From contig CAIMWI010000033.1 in NCBI GenBank assembly GCA_903845215.1, forward strand, positions 1-47,580: a stretch of DNA of 47,580 nucleotides. The letters are read 5' to 3'. Both the position numbers and the translations under genes were made by a program. The first letter of the stretch is position 1; each line of letters opens with the position of its first letter. Positions 16,264 through 25,202 of this stretch are shown in pieces. The DNA comes from an uncultured Rhodobacterales bacterium. GTDB lineage: Bacteria; Pseudomonadota; Alphaproteobacteria; Rhodobacterales; Rhodobacteraceae. The notes beneath the pieces were generated by a model. The model did not search any database and was not told the origin of the DNA. It saw only the letters and a program-made list of their open reading frames with translations.

Positions 16264-17895
16264 TCAGTTGCCCGCACTTTCCATTCTGCGGGTTTTTAGC
16301 ACGGCTTCCAGCCAGCCGGTTTTCATCTCTGGCACGGAAGACAGCAAAAGGTCGGTGTAATCATCAAACGGCGGGGCCAGAACGTCAGACTTTTGGCCAT
16401 AGCGCACCACTTTGCCGCGGTACATCACGGCGATCTTGTCGGCTATGGCTTTGACGGTGGCCAGATCGTGGGTGATGAACACATAGGCGACACCTTCTTG
16501 CGCTTGCAGGTTTAAGAGCAGTTTAAGGATCCCATCGGCGACCAAGGGGTCAAGGGCTGAGGTCACCTCGTCACATAAAATCAGCTTGGGTTTGGCGGCC
16601 AAGGCGCGGGCGATGCAGACGCGTTGTTTCTGGCCGCCCGAGAGTTCGGCGGGATAACGGTTTTCAAAGCCAGCGCCCATTTCGATTTGATCAAGCAACT
16701 CTTGCACGCGGGCGCGTTTGGCTTCGCCTTTCAGGCCGAAGTAGAATTCAAGTGGCCGGCCAATGATGGTGCCCACCGTTTGGCGCGGGTTCATCGCGGT
16801 GTCGGCCATTTGGTAGATCATTTGCACTTGGCGCAGATCGTCTTTGCTGCGGCTGGCGAGTTCGGGCGACAGAGTGCGGCCGTCGAAGGTGATTTTGCCG
16901 GCGCGGGCAGGCAGAAGGCCGGTGATCACGCGCGCAAGGGTGGATTTGCCCGACCCGCTTTCGCCCACGATGGCCAAGGTTTGGCCGGCCGCCACATCGA
17001 CCGTGACGTCTTGCAGCACATCAAAATTGGTGCCGTGATATCGGGCGGCGATGTCTTGGGCGCGCAAGATGGGCGCGTCGCCTGTTTTCTCGGCATGGTC
17101 AATGCGGCGCACGGAGACAAGCGCTTGGGTATAGTCTTGCTTGGGGGCCGAGATGATCTGATCTGTGGCGCCATATTCCACCGCTTTGCCGTGGCGCAGC
17201 ACCAGAATGTCGTCGGCTACCTGCGCCACCACGGCCAGATCATGGGTGATGTAGATGGCGGCAACGCCGGTGTCGCGGATCGCCTCTTTGATCGCGGCCA
17301 GAACGTCGATTTGCGTGGTTACATCCAGCGCGGTTGTGGGTTCGTCAAAGATCACAAGGTCGGGCTTGGGGCACAGTGCCATGGCCGTCATGGCGCGTTG
17401 CAATTGCCCGCCGGAAACTTGGTGCGGATAGCGTCGCCCGAAGGTTTCGGGTTCAGGCAGGCCCAGTTTGCGGAACAACTCGACTGCGCGGGCCTCGGCC
17501 TGTTGCTTGGTCATGAGTTTGTGAAGCAGCGATGTCTCGATCACCTGCGCCATCAGCCGTTTGGCGGGGTTAAAGGCGGCGGCAGCGGATTGGGCGACAT
17601 AAGTCACCTCGCGCCCGCGCAGGGCGCGCAGGCCAGCGGCACCCTCAGCGCGAATATCGCGGCCATTGAGCAAGACTTGCCCCCCTGTCAACCGCACGCC
17701 GCCTCGCCCGTAAGACATGGCCGCCAAACCGATGGTGGATTTGCCCGCCCCCGATTCGCCGATCAACCCCAACACGCGGCCTTTTTGCACCGAGACAGAC
17801 ACATCATCGACCAGCACCAAGTGGCGTGGCGCTTCGCCGGGCGGATAGGCCGTGGCTTCGATCCGCAGGTTCTTGATGGTTAACAGATCAGCCAC
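16264..17895 (-). CDS. Oligopeptide-type ABC transporter, fused double ATPase
   Basis: A 543-residue protein with two complete ABC domains in the DppD-DppF style, joined in one chain. The first Walker A is GESGAGKST (46-54), with signature VSGGQLQRA and Walker B LVIFDEPTTALD. The second is GESGSGKST (311-319), with LSGGQKQR and LILCDEVTSALD, where Val replaces the usual Pro of the Walker B region. It powers the two permeases encoded just upstream. It starts with GTG at 17895, inside the end of the preceding permease gene (8-nt overlap), so translation is coupled. Nickel, peptide and opine importers share this layout, so the solute cannot be named. Confidence 0.9.
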   Translation of the reverse strand: MADLLTIKNLRIEATAYPPGEAPRHLVLVDDVSVSVQKGRVLGLIGESGAGKSTIGLAAMSYGRGGVRLTGGQVLLNGRDIRAEGAAGLRALRGREVTYVAQSAAAAFNPAKRLMAQVIETSLLHKLMTKQQAEARAVELFRKLGLPEPETFGRRYPHQVSGGQLQRAMTAMALCPKPDLVIFDEPTTALDVTTQIDVLAAIKEAIRDTGVAAIYITHDLAVVAQVADDILVLRHGKAVEYGATDQIISAPKQDYTQALVSVRRIDHAEKTGDAPILRAQDIAARYHGTNFDVLQDVTVDVAAGQTLAIVGESGSGKSTLARVITGLLPARAGKITFDGRTLSPELASRSKDDLRQVQMIYQMADTAMNPRQTVGTIIGRPLEFYFGLKGEAKRARVQELLDQIEMGAGFENRYPAELSGGQKQRVCIARALAAKPKLILCDEVTSALDPLVADGILKLLLNLQAQEGVAYVFITHDLATVKAIADKIAVMYRGKVVRYGQKSDVLAPPFDDYTDLLLSSVPEMKTGWLEAVLKTRRMESAGN

Positions 17896-18703
17896 CGCGC
17901 CCCCCTTTCAAGCTTGAGGTGCGCTGCAAGATCCAATCGGCCACCAAGTTGACCGAAATTGCCAGCACCGCAATCGCCAGCGCGGGCATCAGGGCTGCGG
18001 CTTTGCCGTAAACCAGCCCATCCTTATTCTCGCGCACCATGCCGCCCCAATCTGACAGCGGCGGCTGGATGCCAAGGCCCAAGAACGACAGGGTGGAAAT
18101 GAACAGAACGGCGAAGATAAACCGCATCCCGAATTCGGCCACCAAGGGCGACATGGCGTTGGGCAGGATCTCGCGGAAGATGATCCAGCCTTGGCCTTCG
18201 CCGCGCAGCTTGGCTGCTTCGACGTAATCCATCACGGCGATGTCAGCGGCCACTGCACGGCTAAGGCGAAAGACGCGGGTGGAATCCAAAACCCCCATCA
18301 CCAAGATCAGCACGGTCAGGTTCAACGGCAGCACCGACAGCACAACCAAGGCGACGATCAGCGATGGAACGGCCATCATCAGATCGACGATCCGCGATAG
18401 GCCCGTATCAATCCACCCGCCGCGCGTGGCGGCCAAAAAGCCAAAGAACGCCCCCATCCCAAAGGACAAAAGCGAGGAAACCAGCGCCACAAAGATCGTC
18501 ACCGACCCGCCATAAATCAACCGGCTAAGGATATCGCGGCCAATCGTATCGGTGCCCAGCCAGTATTGCGCCGAGGGGCCTTCCCAAACCTGGCCGACGG
18601 CCGCATCAATTGGGTAAGGGGCAATCCACGGCGCAAATAGGGCCGACAGCACAAATAGCCCCGTCATCACCAGACCAATCAGGGCCGAAAGCGGTATTCT
18701 CAT
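17888..18703 (-). CDS. Oligopeptide-type ABC transporter permease (DppC-like)
   Basis: A 271-residue inner-membrane permease. It has an N-terminal membrane segment (about 8-29), then the short periplasmic part ending in YWLGTDTIGRDILSRLIYGG, the hallmark of the DppC/OppC family. About five more membrane spans follow. The coupling loop EAAKLRGEGQGWIIFREILPN contains the EAA motif that contacts the ATPase. It overlaps the upstream permease by ATGA and the downstream ATPase by 8 nt, so all three are one coupled unit. Tail: KGGRGG. Confidence 0.92.
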   Translation of the reverse strand: MRIPLSALIGLVMTGLFVLSALFAPWIAPYPIDAAVGQVWEGPSAQYWLGTDTIGRDILSRLIYGGSVTIFVALVSSLLSFGMGAFFGFLAATRGGWIDTGLSRIVDLMMAVPSLIVALVVLSVLPLNLTVLILVMGVLDSTRVFRLSRAVAADIAVMDYVEAAKLRGEGQGWIIFREILPNAMSPLVAEFGMRFIFAVLFISTLSFLGLGIQPPLSDWGGMVRENKDGLVYGKAAALMPALAIAVLAISVNLVADWILQRTSSLKGGRGG

Positions 18704-19656
18704 TTCGGATGCCTCAGACGCGGGTTGGCGATGATGCCGATCAGGTCGGCCAGAATGTTCAGGCCGATATAGACAGCGGCAAAGATGATGCCCACGGCCT
18801 GCACCACGGGTAGATCGCGCTTGGCCACGTGATCTACCAGATATTGCCCCAAGGCGTTGTAGCTGAACACCACTTCCACCACGACCACGCCCACCACCAG
18901 ATAGGCAAGGTTGATCACCACGACCGAGATAATGGGCGCCACCGCATTGGGCATGGCGTGCCGCCAGATGACCTGCATGGGCGACAGGCCCTTGAGTTCG
19001 GCCGTTTCTATATAGGCCGATTGCATCACATTCAAAATCGCCGCCCGCGTCATGCGCATCATATGGGCCAGAACCACCATGACCAGAACGATCACGGGCA
19101 GTGCCACGGCGTGCAGTTTTTCAAACAAGCCCATGCCCGGGAACACCATCGAGACAGGCTGCAAAATGGGAATGACCTGCGTCAGCAGGAAGATCACGAA
19201 ATAGGCCGCGACAAACTCTGGCAAAGAGATCATGGCGAGTGTTACGCCCGAAATCGCCTTATCCGGCCAGCGCCCGTTGTAGCGGGCAGCAATCAGGCCC
19301 AGGGTGATGGCCATTGGCACGGCGATGATGCCCGCGCAGGCGGCCAGAAACAGCGTGTTGCCCAAGCGTTGCCCAATGGCATGGGCGATGTCTTGTTGAT
19401 TGGTCAGCGCCTTGCCCAAATCACCCTGCAGGGCATGGCCGAGCCAGTTGAAATAACGCGTCGTAGCGCTTTGGTTCAGCCCCAAGGATTCGCGCAGGTT
19501 GGCCAAGGATTCGGCCGTGGCCGATTGGCCAAGGATTGCTTGGGCCGTATCGCCCGGCAGCATCTCGACCCCCAGAAAGATCACAACCGAGACGGCGAGA
19601 AGCAAGATGAGGCCCAGCGCAATGCGCTGGGCCACCAGTTTGATCAAAGGATGCAC
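18700..19656 (-). CDS. Oligopeptide-type ABC transporter permease (DppB-like)
   Basis: A 318-residue inner-membrane permease with six predicted membrane spans. The first (about 12-32) is followed by the long periplasmic segment LPGDTAQAILGQSATAES, as usual in DppB/OppB proteins. The EAA-type loop is ETAELKGLSPMQVIWRHAMPNA. It starts at GTG 19656, preceded by GAGGATCCT, seven bases after the binding-protein stop codon. It pairs with the DppC-like protein to form the channel. Confidence 0.92.
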   Translation of the reverse strand: MHPLIKLVAQRIALGLILLLAVSVVIFLGVEMLPGDTAQAILGQSATAESLANLRESLGLNQSATTRYFNWLGHALQGDLGKALTNQQDIAHAIGQRLGNTLFLAACAGIIAVPMAITLGLIAARYNGRWPDKAISGVTLAMISLPEFVAAYFVIFLLTQVIPILQPVSMVFPGMGLFEKLHAVALPVIVLVMVVLAHMMRMTRAAILNVMQSAYIETAELKGLSPMQVIWRHAMPNAVAPIISVVVINLAYLVVGVVVVEVVFSYNALGQYLVDHVAKRDLPVVQAVGIIFAAVYIGLNILADLIGIIANPRLRHPK

Positions 19657-19663
19657 AGGATCC

Positions 19664-21253
19664 TCAGGCGTTCAGCCAGCACATGGACATGGCTTTGCCA
19701 TTCATCAGCGTGCCGGCGGGGTTTGCGATCCAGCCGCCGACTTCGTTGCGACGACCTTCGACCCAATCGTTGAACATCGGGCAGATCAGGCCGCCGGTGT
19801 CGCGCAGAATATTGGCCATTTCGGAATACATCCCCTTGCGCTTGGTTTGGTCAAGCTCGCCGCGTGCGGCGATCATCACCTCGTCAAAATGTGCATCCTT
19901 GAAGGCTGTGTCGTTCCACTCGGCCGTCGACAGATAGGCTGTGGAATACATCTGGTCTTGCACCGGACGACCGCCCCAATAGCTGGCGCAGAAGGGCGAG
20001 ACGTTCCAGACGTTGGACCAATAGCCGTCATCGGGCTCGAGCTTAACTTGCAGCGGAATGCCTGCGGCATTGGCGCTGGCTTGGAACAACTGGGCCGCTT
20101 CCACAGCGCCCGGGAAGGCCCCGGGGGCCACTTGCAGCAGAATGGGCGAGCCGTCATGGCCGGATTTCTTGTAGAAATCGGCAGCAGCGGCGGCATCGTA
20201 TTCGCGCTGCGCAATGCTGTCATCAAACAGGGGGTAAGCCGCGTTGATCGGGAAGTCGTTCCCGCGCGAGCCCATGCCACCCAAGATTTTATCGACCATT
20301 TCTTGGCGGTTGACAGACATCTTCAGCGCCATGCGCAAATCGTTGTTGTCAAATGGGGCCGCGTTGCAGCGCATGATGAACACATAATGCCCCGGGCCTG
20401 CAGCGCGTTCGATCGCCACGTCGGTGTTGCCTTTCAGCAGTTCCACGATCTTGGGGTCGATCCGGTTCATCAGGTGGATCTGGCCCGCCTGAATGGCTGC
20501 CGTGCGGGCGGTGTTGTCGTTGATCGTCAGGATTTCAACTTGGTCGGCATGACCACGCGAGGAATCCCAGTAGTTGGCATGCTTTTCAAAGGCGGCACGA
20601 ACGCCAGGCTCATGTTCGACGATCTTGTAAGCGCCACTGCCGATGCCGGCAGCAGGGTTATCCACGCCGCCGCCGGGTTGGATGACAAGGTGGTAGTCGG
20701 CCATTAGGAAGGGCAAGTCGGCATTGCCGGCGGCCAGCGTCAGCGTGACCATGTCACCTTCAGCCTTCATATCGGTGATGCCTTTGACGATGCCCTGCGC
20801 GCCTGATTGCGCCTTGTCATCGGTGTGACGCTTAAGCGTTGCCACCACGTCTTCGGCCGTCAGGGTTGCGCCGTTATGATATTCAACCCCTTTGCGGATC
20901 TTGAACATCCACTGGGTTGCATCCGCGTTGGAAGAGACTTCCTCGGCCACGCGCAGACCTAACGTGCCGTTCAGTTCGACATCAACCAGCGTTTCACCCC
21001 AGGTCGAGTTGATCATGAAGGGCACATCCGATGCCGCCAGGGCCGGGTCCAGCGTGTTGGTGCTTTCGCCGCCCTGCATCCCCGCCCGCAGCAATCCACC
21101 CTTGACGGGCGTGTCGGCAAAGGCTGCCGTTGACAGCATGGTGCCCGCCACGGCGGTCGATACGCCCAAGGCGCCCGCGCGGCCGACGAAGTCGCGGCGG
21201 CTCATTTTTCCGGCCGAGGCCAAGCTGAGCAGGTGGTTCAGTTCACTGGACAT
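19664..21253 (-). CDS. Extracellular solute-binding protein, family 5 (peptide/nickel type)
   Basis: A 529-residue periplasmic binding protein. The N-terminus carries a Tat-type signal (SRRDFVGRAGALGVSTAVAGTMLSTAAFA, about residues 18-46), common in Rhodobacterales family 5 proteins. The mature part shows family features such as GGESTNTLDPALAASDVP and AEDVVATLKRH. It delivers the solute to the permeases; peptides, opines or other small organic cations are possible. It is the first gene of the transporter operon, with GGGAGAGAG before the ATG. A two-part TTGGWCCAA repeat lies 74-108 bp upstream of the start. Confidence 0.9.
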   Translation of the reverse strand: MSSELNHLLSLASAGKMSRRDFVGRAGALGVSTAVAGTMLSTAAFADTPVKGGLLRAGMQGGESTNTLDPALAASDVPFMINSTWGETLVDVELNGTLGLRVAEEVSSNADATQWMFKIRKGVEYHNGATLTAEDVVATLKRHTDDKAQSGAQGIVKGITDMKAEGDMVTLTLAAGNADLPFLMADYHLVIQPGGGVDNPAAGIGSGAYKIVEHEPGVRAAFEKHANYWDSSRGHADQVEILTINDNTARTAAIQAGQIHLMNRIDPKIVELLKGNTDVAIERAAGPGHYVFIMRCNAAPFDNNDLRMALKMSVNRQEMVDKILGGMGSRGNDFPINAAYPLFDDSIAQREYDAAAAADFYKKSGHDGSPILLQVAPGAFPGAVEAAQLFQASANAAGIPLQVKLEPDDGYWSNVWNVSPFCASYWGGRPVQDQMYSTAYLSTAEWNDTAFKDAHFDEVMIAARGELDQTKRKGMYSEMANILRDTGGLICPMFNDWVEGRRNEVGGWIANPAGTLMNGKAMSMCWLNA

Positions 21254-21326
21254 GTCTCTCTCCCTGTTTGGTTTCCGGTCACCCGGGGTCTTGTTGGTCT
21301 GTTCTGACTAAAACGCACTTCTTGAT

Positions 21327-21361
21327 TTGGACCAAGGATTATTTTTGCACCCTTGGTCCAA
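21327..21361. promoter_or_regulatory. Inverted TTGGACCAAGG repeat upstream of the transporter operon
   Basis: TTGGACCAAGG (21327-21337) and CCTTGGTCCAA (21351-21361) form a perfect 11-bp inverted repeat with a 13-nt centre. Each arm contains a small palindrome TTGGWCCAA, so the site reads as two operator half-sites 26 bp apart. It lies between the stop of the CocE-type hydrolase gene and the binding-protein start. It could be an operator (palindromes of this look occur with GntR-family repressors) or a terminator of the upstream gene. No strong T-run follows the stem on the minus strand. Confidence 0.5.
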
Positions 21362-21366
21362 CTGTT

Positions 21367-23406
21367 TTAGACAAAGCGCCGTGCCACTTGGTCATCCCAC
21401 GCGCGCTCAAAGATAACCTCGTCGCCCTGCCATGCGGTCAGGCGCGCTGTCATGCGCAGATGGGTGGCGGTGCAGGTCATCTCGGCCTCGGCCCTTGTGC
21501 GCACGGCCCAATCGTCCCGGCTTAGGCGCTGCTCCCACACATGATGCGCGCGGGCAGAGGTGGGATCGTTTTCCCCGATCTCCCACACCTCGTCCAGCGT
21601 TTCGCCGCTGACCAAGCCATGGGTCAGGTTTTCGACATCGCCGCCGTCTTCGTGCACGACTAGGCGGTGGGTGCCTGCCAGCAAATCCGTTTCGATCCGC
21701 CGCGCGCTTTTGCCCGCCCGCACCACACGGTTCGCCCAAGGTTGCGCTGTTTCGGCGGGTGGCGGGGTCCACTCCTCGGTTGATCCGGCATGCACCGGAA
21801 GATCCAAACGCCCCCCCGTCAGGGTCAAAACCCCCGCTTCGGGCGATGGCCAGACAAAAGGCCAATAGGAATTCGAGAACGCCAACCGCAGCCGATGCCC
21901 TGCCGCCACGCGGTAAGCCATCTGGTCCAGATCAAAGGTCACTGAAACTGACTGCCCGGGCGCCAAGGGCTTAGGGGTCGCGGCCCCTTTTCGGTGGCAC
22001 AGGTTAAACATCCCATGTGCAATCCGAACAGACGCCCCATCCGGCCCAACATCACACAACCGTGCCACAACAAAGCCCAAGGGCTTGTCACTGCTGACTT
22101 GAATAGTCAAACGCGCCGCCCCTAACAGGTCTAGCGGCGCTGTCAGCACATCCCCGTCAAAACACAAAGACACCGCATCATCTCCGCGCTGATCGCCCGG
22201 CATTTCGGCATTCAACCCCATCGGAAAAAACTCGCCCGCGTTCATGCCCAGATGCTGGGGGGTGGCAATCTGCTTAGAGATCGTCCCCCTTTCATCTTGG
22301 CCCAAATACTCCACGGGGGGTCCGGGGGGTGTGAAACCCCCCGGCCTTTGGGCCGCATCGCAAAGCCCGAAAGTCTCGTGCTTGACCCGGGCCGAGGGCC
22401 AAGCCCCCTCTGCCACCCAATGCCCCGCCCGATGCTTGGGGCTGGCGTTGGGGGCTTCGGAATGCAGCATAAAGGCGCGGTAAGCTGGATCATTTTCCGC
22501 GCCGTTGTCGATGCCCTTTAACCAGTGATCCCACCAGCGCACAGCTTCTTGCAAGAACCCCACAGCGGGGCCAGGAACCGCGGTGTGGGGATATTGATGC
22601 ACCCAAGGCCCGACGATGCCCTTCGATCCTGGTAGGTTTTCCACAATGGCCGCAACCGTGTTCATATAGCTGTCGGCCCAACCGCCCCAGATCAGAACCG
22701 GCACCTGCATGCGGGCGTAATCCTCGCAGATCGACCCGTGTTGCCAGTAGGGGCCGCGCTCTTGCAACGCGGCCCAGCGCGGGGCCAGCCAAGGTTCGGC
22801 CTCTAGCCGCTTTAGCCACATTTCGCGCCAGTCGGGGCGCAGCACAGGGTCGGGCGGGCGAGAGGAGTATGACAGCATCACCGCCCCCCAGCCGAAATTC
22901 TCGCCCAGCAAACAGCCGCCGCGATAGTGGATGTCATCGGCAAATCGGTCGGTGGTGGAACAGACCGAAATCACCGCTTTCAGCGCAGGAGGCTGCAGAA
23001 AAGCTGTTTGCAGGCAGTTAAACCCGCCCCAGCTTTTGCCCATCATCCCCACCTGCCCACTGCACCACGGCTGGCGGGCCAGCCACGCAATCACCTCAAC
23101 CGCGTCAGACAGTTCCTGCGGTGTGTATTCATCCGCCATCAGCCCTTCGGAATCACCATTGCCGCGCATATCGACCCGCACGCAGGCATAACCGTGGCCC
23201 GCGACATAGGGGTGCATCATCTCGTCGCGGGGCAGGGTGCCATCGCGCTTGCGGTAGGGGATATATTCCAGAACGGCTGGCACGGGCGCGCTTGCGGCAT
23301 TCTTGGGCATCCAGACCCGCGCCGACAAGCGGCAGCCATCGGACAGCACGATCCCCATGTCAGGCTCTTCGACAAGGGCAAACGGAAACTCTGTGCGAAT
23401 GGTCAT
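21367..23406 (-). CDS. CocE/NonD-family hydrolase (peptidase S15 type)
   Basis: A 679-residue alpha/beta hydrolase with a C-terminal jelly-roll domain, the architecture of cocaine esterase and X-Pro dipeptidyl peptidases. The nucleophile is Ser125 in GKSWGG, the likely acid is Asp in WGGWADS, and the likely base is His in GPWVHQYP. An ester or amide substrate fits; the real one is unknown. The start is ATG 23406 with GGAGG five bases upstream; a GTG four codons earlier overlaps that ribosome binding site. Residues about 356-373 (GGFTPPGPPVEYLGQDER) are encoded by a dispersed repeat inserted in frame. It precedes the transporter operon and is divergent from betC. Confidence 0.86.
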   Translation of the reverse strand: MTIRTEFPFALVEEPDMGIVLSDGCRLSARVWMPKNAASAPVPAVLEYIPYRKRDGTLPRDEMMHPYVAGHGYACVRVDMRGNGDSEGLMADEYTPQELSDAVEVIAWLARQPWCSGQVGMMGKSWGGFNCLQTAFLQPPALKAVISVCSTTDRFADDIHYRGGCLLGENFGWGAVMLSYSSRPPDPVLRPDWREMWLKRLEAEPWLAPRWAALQERGPYWQHGSICEDYARMQVPVLIWGGWADSYMNTVAAIVENLPGSKGIVGPWVHQYPHTAVPGPAVGFLQEAVRWWDHWLKGIDNGAENDPAYRAFMLHSEAPNASPKHRAGHWVAEGAWPSARVKHETFGLCDAAQRPGGFTPPGPPVEYLGQDERGTISKQIATPQHLGMNAGEFFPMGLNAEMPGDQRGDDAVSLCFDGDVLTAPLDLLGAARLTIQVSSDKPLGFVVARLCDVGPDGASVRIAHGMFNLCHRKGAATPKPLAPGQSVSVTFDLDQMAYRVAAGHRLRLAFSNSYWPFVWPSPEAGVLTLTGGRLDLPVHAGSTEEWTPPPAETAQPWANRVVRAGKSARRIETDLLAGTHRLVVHEDGGDVENLTHGLVSGETLDEVWEIGENDPTSARAHHVWEQRLSRDDWAVRTRAEAEMTCTATHLRMTARLTAWQGDEVIFERAWDDQVARRFV
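22291..22346. repeat. Dispersed GC-rich repeat translated inside the CocE-type gene
   Basis: The unit contains GCCCAAATACTCC (22300-22312), also found exactly at 35924-35936. It continues into a hairpin with 9-bp arms CCGGGGGGT (22322-22330) and ACCCCCCGG (22336-22344). Elements of this layout are common between genes in Rhodobacteraceae, as I recall them. Here it lies in the coding strand of a hydrolase gene without breaking the frame and adds a Pro/Gly-rich segment. Confidence 0.65.
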
Positions 23407-23581
23407 AGGTGCCTCCACAAGCTTGCCCCATCAGGCGGCAGGATCGGGGCAAATCTCTGTCTTGAAACGGCGCTTGGCGGTGCGATTGCGACAAGGGTTA
23501 GGGCCAAGGCAAAATCTGCTCTTGCCTCAGTGCAAATCCCACGCCACCCATGCGACAGTTTGCAGCACGATGGGGCGTGAT

Positions 23582-25087
23582 ATGACCAAACCCAACATTT
23601 TGATCTTGATGGTCGACCAACTGACCGGCACGCTGTTTGCTGATGGCCCAGCGGCCTTTTTGCACGCGCCAAACCTGCGCGCACTTGCCGCGCGGTCCGT
23701 GCGCTTTGGCAATGCCTATACCGCCTCGCCATTGTGTGCCCCCGCCCGCGCTGCCTTTATGTCCGGCGCCTTGCCGCGCCGCACAAGGGTGTATGACAAT
23801 GCGGCAGAATTCGCCTCGGATATCCCGACCTATGCCCATCACCTGCGCCGCGCGGGCTATCAAACCGCGCTGTCGGGCAAGATGCATTTCGTTGGCCCCG
23901 ACCAATTGCACGGCTTTGAACAGCGCCTGACGACGGACATCTACCCCGCCGATTTCGGCTGGACGCCCGATTACCGCAAACCGGGCGAGCGGATTGACTG
24001 GTGGTATCACAACTTAGGGTCTGTCACGGGCGCAGGCGTGGCCGAGATCACCAACCAGTTGGAATATGACGACGATGTCGCCCACCAAGCCGTGCAAAAG
24101 ATCTACGATCTGTCGCGCGGCCTTGATGCACGCCCGTGGAGTTTGACGGTGTCGTTCACCCACCCGCACGATCCCTTTGTGGCCCGCCGCAAATACTGGG
24201 ACCTGTACGAAGGGGCCGCCGAGCTGCAGCCCCCCGCGCCTTTGGATTATAAGGATATGGACCCCCACTCCCAACGCCTGATGGACGCCTGCGATTGGCG
24301 CGGCCTGACCGTCACCCACGACCATATCCGCCGCGCGCGGCAGGGGTATTTCGCCAATATCTCTTATGTCGATGACAAAATCGGCGAGATTTTGGCCGCC
24401 CTAGACGCGTCACGGCAAGAAGCGATCGTCGTGTTTGTTTCGGACCACGGCGAGATGTTGGGCCGCAAGGGCCTGTGGTTCAAGATGAATTTCTTCGAAG
24501 GCGCCGCCCGCGTGCCTTTGATGATCGCGGCCCCGGGTCTGGACGCCGGTCTGATTGACACGCCGGTATCAACCATCGATCTGACACCCACCCTGTGCGA
24601 CTTGGCAGGGATTTCAATGGCCGAAGTGATGCCTTGGACAGACGGCGAAAGCTTGGTGCCCTTGGCCAAGGGCCAACCTCGCAGCACGCCGGTTGCGATG
24701 GAATATGCAGCGGAAGGATCGATCACGCCCATGGTGGCGCTGCGACAAGGGGCGTGGAAATACATCCGCTGTCTGGCCGACCCAGAGCAATTGTACGATC
24801 TGGCCAATGACCCCGAGGAAGAGGTGAACGTGGCCAATGATCCCCGCGCCGCCCAAATCTTGGCCCATTTTCAGGCCGCAGCCAGTGCGCGTTGGGATTT
24901 ACCGGCCTACGACGCCGAAGTGCGCCAAAGCCAAGCGCGCCGTTGGGTGGTTTACGAGGCTTTGCGCAATGGCAGTTACTACCCGTGGGACTACCAGCCC
25001 CTGCGCGCGGCTTCCGAGCGGTATATGCGCAACCATATGGATTTGAACATTCTAGAAGACAGCAAACGCTTTCCGCGCGGGGAATAA
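23582..25087 (+). CDS. betC: Choline-sulfatase
   Basis: A 501-residue sulfatase that hydrolyses choline-O-sulfate to choline and sulfate. The family signature is SPLCAPARAAF, where Cys52 is the residue oxidised to formylglycine and CAPAR is the C-x-P-x-R motif. Asp12 of MVDQL and SDHGEM supply metal ligands. Long stretches are characteristic of BetC, for example GYQTALSGKMHFVGPDQLHGF, and the C-terminus ends YMRNHMDLN. Length is typical. The start is ATG 23582 (MTKPNI); an ATG four codons upstream is possible. It stands alone, without betI, betB or betA nearby, and is divergent from the CocE-type hydrolase. It probably supplies choline for glycine betaine or sulfate as nutrient. Confidence 0.92.
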   Translation: MTKPNILILMVDQLTGTLFADGPAAFLHAPNLRALAARSVRFGNAYTASPLCAPARAAFMSGALPRRTRVYDNAAEFASDIPTYAHHLRRAGYQTALSGKMHFVGPDQLHGFEQRLTTDIYPADFGWTPDYRKPGERIDWWYHNLGSVTGAGVAEITNQLEYDDDVAHQAVQKIYDLSRGLDARPWSLTVSFTHPHDPFVARRKYWDLYEGAAELQPPAPLDYKDMDPHSQRLMDACDWRGLTVTHDHIRRARQGYFANISYVDDKIGEILAALDASRQEAIVVFVSDHGEMLGRKGLWFKMNFFEGAARVPLMIAAPGLDAGLIDTPVSTIDLTPTLCDLAGISMAEVMPWTDGESLVPLAKGQPRSTPVAMEYAAEGSITPMVALRQGAWKYIRCLADPEQLYDLANDPEEEVNVANDPRAAQILAHFQAAASARWDLPAYDAEVRQSQARRWVVYEALRNGSYYPWDYQPLRAASERYMRNHMDLNILEDSKRFPRGE

Positions 25088-25090
25088 AGG

Positions 25091-25191
25091 CGAATTTTCT
25101 GCGAAAATTCGGATGCACGCGATCGGACTGTCTATCAAAGGCAAAAAGCGCGGCATGTCCCAAAAAGAACCGAATTTTCGCAGAAAATTCG
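25091..25191. repeat. Second pair of mirror palindromes (CGAATTTTC-TGC/GCA-GAAAATTCG) between convergent genes
   Basis: CGAATTTTC-TGC-GAAAATTCG (25091-25111) and its exact reverse complement, with GCA in the centre (25171-25191), flank about 60 bp. Each has a 9-bp stem. The shared core TTTTC-(GCA/TGC)-GAAAA matches the pair at 15291-15348, but the two arms appear in the opposite order. It separates the convergent betC and ROK repressor genes and likely serves as a bidirectional terminator. Confidence 0.75.
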
Positions 25192-25202
25192 TGGCGCTGA
25201 TC

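Noticed and set aside
16624..17883. Plus-strand open frame of 419 codons across the ABC ATPase gene
   Set aside because: Antisense shadow; composition is His/Gly/Asp-rich and lacks any domain, whereas the minus-strand protein has all ABC motifs.
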